Assembly: GCF_018129405.1 (NCBI RefSeq)
Contig: NZ_JAFCLP010000006.1
Location: 1-64,000, forward strand
Reading direction: 5' to 3'
Source: Bradyrhizobium iriomotense
GTDB taxonomy: Bacteria > Pseudomonadota > Alphaproteobacteria > Rhizobiales > Xanthobacteraceae
DNA length: 64,000 nt
The position numbers were made by a program, and so were the translations under genes. The notes beneath the pieces are model-generated. The model searched no databases. It was not told the origin of the DNA and worked only from the letters and a program-made list of their open reading frames with translations. Below are positions 59,976-64,000 of the stretch, piece after piece (within the stretch, counting starts at the first letter, position 1; every line of letters starts with the position of its first letter).

Positions 59976-60418
59976 ACCACTCCCTGGGAATGGCGATCGA
60001 GACGCTGGTGGCTATCCTGCTGATGCTCACGATCGGCTACTGTATCCTGCTGAACAAGCGGCTGACGCGGCTGAAGGCGGACGAGCATTCGCTGAAGGCG
60101 GTCATCGCCGAGCTGATCACCGCGACCGAGATCGCCGAGCGCGCGATCGGCGGGCTGAAGCTCGCCGTGCGCGACGTCAACGAGAACCTCGGCAGCCAGC
60201 TCGCGGCGGCGACCCAGATGTCGGACCAGCTCTACAAGCAGCTCGGCGAAGCCGACAACGTGGTGCGGCGCCTGTCCAAGATCGCGATCGCCGCGCGCCC
60301 CGTCACCAATCCGGAAACCGCTGCCGCGCCCGTTGCAAAACCCTCGTCGGCGAAGGCGGTGGCGGCTGCGGCCGAAGCCTTCTCCGAGCGCCGCCGATCC
60401 AACGGCCTTGCCGCATGA
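59972..60418 (+). CDS. DUF6468-like flagellar-locus membrane protein
   Basis: A 148-residue protein. One N-terminal helix (about 8-26, IETLVAILLMLTIGYCILLN) then a long amphipathic or coiled segment (KADEHSLKAVIAELITATEIAERAIGGLKLAVRDVNENLG) and an Ala/Pro-rich tail. Proteins like this regularly follow fliM in alphaproteobacteria. The ATGA overlap with fliM shows translational coupling. The role is unknown; a basal-body accessory is likely. Confidence 0.8.
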   Translation: MNHSLGMAIETLVAILLMLTIGYCILLNKRLTRLKADEHSLKAVIAELITATEIAERAIGGLKLAVRDVNENLGSQLAAATQMSDQLYKQLGEADNVVRRLSKIAIAARPVTNPETAAAPVAKPSSAKAVAAAAEAFSERRRSNGLAA

Positions 60419-60427
60419 AGTCAGGGT

Positions 60428-61189
60428 ATGAAGTCCTTTCGTAACATCCGCGTCATTCCGGTCGTCCTGGTTGCCGTCGCAGGTCTCGCCACGCTCAAGG
60501 TCGCGGGCCTCGTGATCAATGGCGGCTATGTCTTCGACTACCAGCCGAACCAGACCAGGAAGTCCTGGGCGCAGGAGAATCTGAACTTCCCGACCGGCCG
60601 CGAGGACCCCGACATCACCGGTTCGACCCATGGCGCGCCGAAGGAGGCGCCCAAGCCCGCCGCGCCCGAGACCAAGCCCGAAGGCACCGTGGTCAAGGTG
60701 GAGGAAGGCCAGCCGCAGGTCTCTGCCTCGGAGCGCGCGATCCTCGAGCGCCTGCAGGCGCGCCGCCAGGAGATCGAGGCCCGCCAGCGCGAGATCGACA
60801 TCCGCGAGAGCCTGCTCAAATCCGCCGAGAAGCGCATCGAGAACAAGGTCGAGGAGATGAAGGCGGTGGAAACCCGCATCTCCGCGACCCAGGCCGAGCA
60901 GAAGGCCGCCGAAGCCCAGCGCATGAAGGGCCTCGTCACCATGTATGAGGGCATGAAGCCGAAGGATGCCGCGCGGGTGTTCGACCGGCTGGAGATGGGC
61001 GTGCTGATCGAGATCGCCTCGGCCATCGCGCCGCGAAAGATGTCGGACATCCTCGGCCTGATGTCGCCCGAGGCCGCCGAGCGGCTCACGGTCGAGATGG
61101 CCCGCCGTGCCAATGGCGGCGGCGATCAATCGGCCTTGGCCGGCGACCTGCCCAAGATCGACGGCAGGCCGACGCAAAAGCCGAATTGA
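60428..61189 (+). CDS. motE: MotE-type flagellar chaperone
   Basis: A 253-residue protein with one N-terminal helix (about 9-31), a Pro/Lys linker, a coiled coil (about 95-160, RLQARRQEIEARQREIDIRES...), and a C-terminal MgtE-N-like domain (MYEGMKPKDAARVFDRLEMGVLIEIASAIAPRKMSDILGLMSPEAAERLT). This architecture matches MotE, which helps MotC and motor assembly in rhizobia. It starts 9 bases after the previous gene. The symbol is given by architecture, not by proven orthology. Confidence 0.75.
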   Translation: MKSFRNIRVIPVVLVAVAGLATLKVAGLVINGGYVFDYQPNQTRKSWAQENLNFPTGREDPDITGSTHGAPKEAPKPAAPETKPEGTVVKVEEGQPQVSASERAILERLQARRQEIEARQREIDIRESLLKSAEKRIENKVEEMKAVETRISATQAEQKAAEAQRMKGLVTMYEGMKPKDAARVFDRLEMGVLIEIASAIAPRKMSDILGLMSPEAAERLTVEMARRANGGGDQSALAGDLPKIDGRPTQKPN

Positions 61190-61283
61190 GGGCTCATACT
61201 TAAGAAGTCCTTAATTGGCAAAACCTACATTCGAGGGCATCGGCCGGCACCAGTTGCCGGCGTGAACCGCCGAACCGGAAGAC

Positions 61284-64000
61284 ATGCCGCAAATGGCGCG
61301 AGAGGCTGCCGCTGGATTTGTGTCGCGAGCCCGCGCCTTGGCGCGGCGGCTGTCGCGTCACGCCCGCACTGCACCGGTGCTGGCAGCCTGCCTCCTGATC
61401 GGCCTCGCGGCGCCCGGCCGGGCGGCCGATGCCATCAGGGGCGAGGCGAGTTTTTCGGCCGGCGGCGGCTTTGCCCGTCTCGTCATCAAGCTCGGCGAGG
61501 ATGTTCCGTCCGAGGTGACGACGGCCGGCTCCATCCTCATCATCCGCTTCGACCGTGCGGTCGAGGTTCCCGTCGACCGCGTTCCGGAAGGCGCGCCCGA
61601 CTACGTCAACTCCGCCCGCCGCGACCCCGATGGCGGTGCCATCCGCCTGTCGCTGGCGCGGCGCGTCACCGTCAACACCATGAACGCCGGCGAGCGCACC
61701 TTCATCGACCTCCTGCCGGAGGGCTGGAAGGGACCGCCGCCGAGCCTGCCCATGGACGTGGTCAAGGAGCTCGCCGAGCGCGCGCGTATCGCGGAACGGG
61801 CGCTGCGCGCCCAGCGCGCCGCGGCCGAGACCAAGAAACGACCGCAGATCCGCGTCCGCGCCTCGGTGCAGCCGACCTTCGTCCGCTTCGTGTTCGAGAT
61901 GCCTGACGGCGTCGGCGTGTCCTCCGTGCTCAACGAGCAGAAGCTCACGCTGATGTTCAACGCCAACCTCAATTTCGATCTTGCGGACGCGGTCGTCGCC
62001 GCGCCGCCGAACGTCGCCTCGATCAAGCAGAAGGCCGACATCGACCAGACCAGTGTCGAGATCGCGCTGATCGGCGATTCCGACGTGCACTCCTTCCGCG
62101 ACGACAAGAACTACGTCGTCGACGTCTCCTTCCAGCCGGACAAGGGCAAGACGGCCATGACGCCGGAGGCGGCGATCGCGCAGGCCAAGCCTGCGGGCCA
62201 TGCACCGGCGCCTGCGCCGGACAAGCCGGCGGCCGAGAAGCCGAAGGAGGTCCGTCGCGAGATTACGCCGCCGACATCGGAGACGATCGCGCGCGAGGCC
62301 AAGATCGACGTGAAGCCCGAGGTGAAGCCGGAAGCTCCCGCCGCGGTGCCGGTCGTCGAAGCGCCGAAACCGGCTCCCGTGGTCGCCGCCGAAGCGCCGC
62401 ACGCTGTGGAAGCGCCCAAGGACGTTCCGAAACCGGCGCCTGTTGCCGAGGCTCCGGCCGCGCCTGCCAAGCCTGCAACGGTCGAGGCGCCCAAGGAGGT
62501 CGTGACGGAAGCTGCGAAGGAGCCGGTCAAGGAAGCCGGCAAGGCCGCGCCGACCGAGGCGGCGGCGCCGCAGCCCGTTGTCGCCGGCGTCGACGTGCGC
62601 CGCGACAGCGATGGCCTGCGCGTCACGTTCCCGCTTCAGGTTTCGACCGCTGCGGCGGCGTTCCGCCGCGGCGACACCATCTGGCTGGTGTTCGACACAC
62701 CGAAGCCGATCGACCTCGAGGCGATCCGCACCAAGGGCGGCGCGATGATCGGAGAGGTCGGCCGCGTTCCGCTCGACAAGGGGCAGGCGGTGCGCATCCG
62801 TCTCACGCGGCCGCTGGTCTACTCGCTGACGAGCGAGGAGGTCGGCAAGGAGACCAACTGGCTGCTGACCCTCGCCGACAGGATCCAGGCGACGCCGCTG
62901 CCGCTAATGATGTCGCGCAACATCACCGATCCCGCGCTCGCCAACATCGCGATCCCCTTTGCCAACCCGGGCCAGCTGCACAAGCTGACCGACCCCGATG
63001 CCGGCGACACGCTCTATGTCGTCACCGCGCAGCGGCCGGTCCGCGGCTTCATCAAGCGGCAGGACCTCGTCGATCTCTCGCTGCTGGAATCCGCGCACGG
63101 CATCGCGATCCGGCTGAACTCCGACGAGGTCGGCGTCGAGGTCGGGGCCGACAAGGTCATTCTCGGCAAGAAGGGTGGGCTGACGCTGTCGCCGGTCGAC
63201 ATCTCGGCCGAGCGGGCGCCGACCGCGGTGCGCCCGATCTTCAGTCGCGAAGGCTGGCGCAAGGGTCAGTCGGAGAATTTCTGGACGCGGCAGAGCGATC
63301 TGGTCATGGCGATTTCCGCCGTCGATCCGGCGATGCGCTCGCTGCCGCGGCTCGACCTCGCGCAGTTCTACATGTCGCGCGCGATGTATCACGAAGCCAA
63401 GGCCGTGACCGAATTGATGCTGGCCGATCCGCTCAACAAGGAGGAGAGTGGCGCCCTGATCATGCACGCGATCGCGAGCATACTGATCGGCCGGCCGGCA
63501 CAGGGACTGAAGGACCTCGCCAATCCCGTGATCGGCAACAGCCATGACTCCCTGCTCTGGAAGGCGCTCGCTTATGCGCGGCAGGGCAAATGGGCGGACG
63601 CGCGCGAGAAGTTCAAGAACGTCGAATTCGCCATCGCCTCGCTGCCGCTCGACATCCAGCGCATCGTGACCATGGACGCGATGCGGGCTTCGCTCGAAGT
63701 GAAGGACTATGCCGGCGCCTCCAAGCGCCGCAGCGAGCTCGAGGTCGTCGGCGTATCCCCCGAGGCTGCGCCCGGCTTTGCAGTGTTGCGCGGCCGGCTC
63801 GCCGAGGCGCTCGGCCACGACAAGGATGCGCTCGACGACTACAAATTTGCGGTCGCCTCGAACGATCGCCTGGCTGCGGCCGAGGCCAAGCAGCTCGAGG
63901 TGGCGCTGCGCCAGAAGAGCGACGAGATCGGCAAGGAAGACGCGCTACGCGAGCTCGAGACGCTGTCGATGACCTGGCGCGGCGATGCGATCGAGGTCAA
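61284..64000 (+). CDS. Large exported protein of the flagellar locus, partial (runs off the window)
   Basis: At least 905 residues with no stop before the window ends. The ATG at 61284 starts an Arg-rich leader followed by a signal-like helix (LAACLLIGLAAPGRAAD, cut near residue 50). Two beta-rich repeats of one kind (ARLVIKLGEDVPSEV... and GLRVTFPLQVSTAAAAFRRGDTIWLVFDTP) flank a low-complexity Ala/Pro/Lys/Glu region at about 285-430. The C-terminal part is helical and TPR-like (RQGKWADAREKFKNVEFA, HDKDALDDYKFAVASNDRLAAAEAKQ). Probably periplasmic, co-transcribed with motE. Function not known. Confidence 0.8.
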   Translation, partial: MPQMAREAAAGFVSRARALARRLSRHARTAPVLAACLLIGLAAPGRAADAIRGEASFSAGGGFARLVIKLGEDVPSEVTTAGSILIIRFDRAVEVPVDRVPEGAPDYVNSARRDPDGGAIRLSLARRVTVNTMNAGERTFIDLLPEGWKGPPPSLPMDVVKELAERARIAERALRAQRAAAETKKRPQIRVRASVQPTFVRFVFEMPDGVGVSSVLNEQKLTLMFNANLNFDLADAVVAAPPNVASIKQKADIDQTSVEIALIGDSDVHSFRDDKNYVVDVSFQPDKGKTAMTPEAAIAQAKPAGHAPAPAPDKPAAEKPKEVRREITPPTSETIAREAKIDVKPEVKPEAPAAVPVVEAPKPAPVVAAEAPHAVEAPKDVPKPAPVAEAPAAPAKPATVEAPKEVVTEAAKEPVKEAGKAAPTEAAAPQPVVAGVDVRRDSDGLRVTFPLQVSTAAAAFRRGDTIWLVFDTPKPIDLEAIRTKGGAMIGEVGRVPLDKGQAVRIRLTRPLVYSLTSEEVGKETNWLLTLADRIQATPLPLMMSRNITDPALANIAIPFANPGQLHKLTDPDAGDTLYVVTAQRPVRGFIKRQDLVDLSLLESAHGIAIRLNSDEVGVEVGADKVILGKKGGLTLSPVDISAERAPTAVRPIFSREGWRKGQSENFWTRQSDLVMAISAVDPAMRSLPRLDLAQFYMSRAMYHEAKAVTELMLADPLNKEESGALIMHAIASILIGRPAQGLKDLANPVIGNSHDSLLWKALAYARQGKWADAREKFKNVEFAIASLPLDIQRIVTMDAMRASLEVKDYAGASKRRSELEVVGVSPEAAPGFAVLRGRLAEALGHDKDALDDYKFAVASNDRLAAAEAKQLEVALRQKSDEIGKEDALRELETLSMTWRGDAIEV

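Noticed and set aside
1-64000. Search for tRNA, rRNA, CRISPR arrays, transposases and phage genes
   Set aside because: None was seen; palindromic repeats present are short, interspersed and lack the regular spacing of CRISPR.

Overview
The window is high-GC alphaproteobacterial chromosome. Gene content points to Bradyrhizobium or a close Bradyrhizobiaceae relative: CtrA-type and sigma-54-type promoters on flagellar genes, the alphaproteobacterial flagellar regulators FliX, FlbT and FlaF, an EcfG-type stress promoter, and short palindromic intergenic repeats of kinds common in that genus. This assignment is by recognition only, without a database search. No tRNA, rRNA, CRISPR array, insertion sequence or prophage was seen.

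Layout. (1) 1-6.6 kb: small exported proteins, an OmpR-type response regulator and histidine kinase, and a divergent MipA/OmpV-type outer-membrane protein. (2) 6.6-14.5 kb, all on the minus strand: a complete D-glucarate/D-galactarate catabolic locus (MFS transporter, LysR regulator, kdgD, gudD, 2-oxoglutarate semialdehyde dehydrogenase, garD) leading to 2-oxoglutarate. (3) 14.8-29.3 kb: mixed housekeeping and accessory genes, namely a secreted SGNH hydrolase, a LPG-synthase-like membrane protein, a DUF892 stress protein, an MHYT-PAS-GGDEF-EAL protein, a MocR regulator divergent from a DUF1127 protein, a universal stress protein, SixA, an FAD oxidoreductase and MsrB. (4) 29.5-49.5 kb: flagellar locus A with flgE-flgK-flgL, a four-gene biosynthetic-looking operon, flbT, two tandem flagellins, flaF, an unknown protein, flaG, and flgI-flgJ(rod)-flgN divergent from fliX. 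(5) 49.6-54.1 kb: two HxlR/reductase divergent pairs around dksA, and a hydratase. (6) 54.3-64 kb: flagellar locus B with flgF-flgG-flgA-flgH on the minus strand and fliL-fliM-(DUF6468-like)-motE-like-large exported protein on the plus strand, the last gene running off the window.

How it works together. Loci A and B encode rod, P and L rings, hook, junction, filament, switch and regulatory parts of one flagellum. The sequence shows good sigma-54 promoter matches before flgE, flgI and flgF, and CtrA boxes (TTAA-N7-TTAAC or one mismatch) before fliX, flbT, the second flagellin and the four-gene operon. That fits a Caulobacter-like hierarchy. The most interesting item is the 35.7-40.9 kb operon (GT-A-like glycosyltransferase, PLP fold-type I enzyme, ATP-grasp ligase, PLP decarboxylase). 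It has tight gene spacing, a perfect CtrA box in front, a 17-bp terminator hairpin behind, and flagellar genes on both sides. I propose it makes and attaches a flagellum-linked modification; this is inference.
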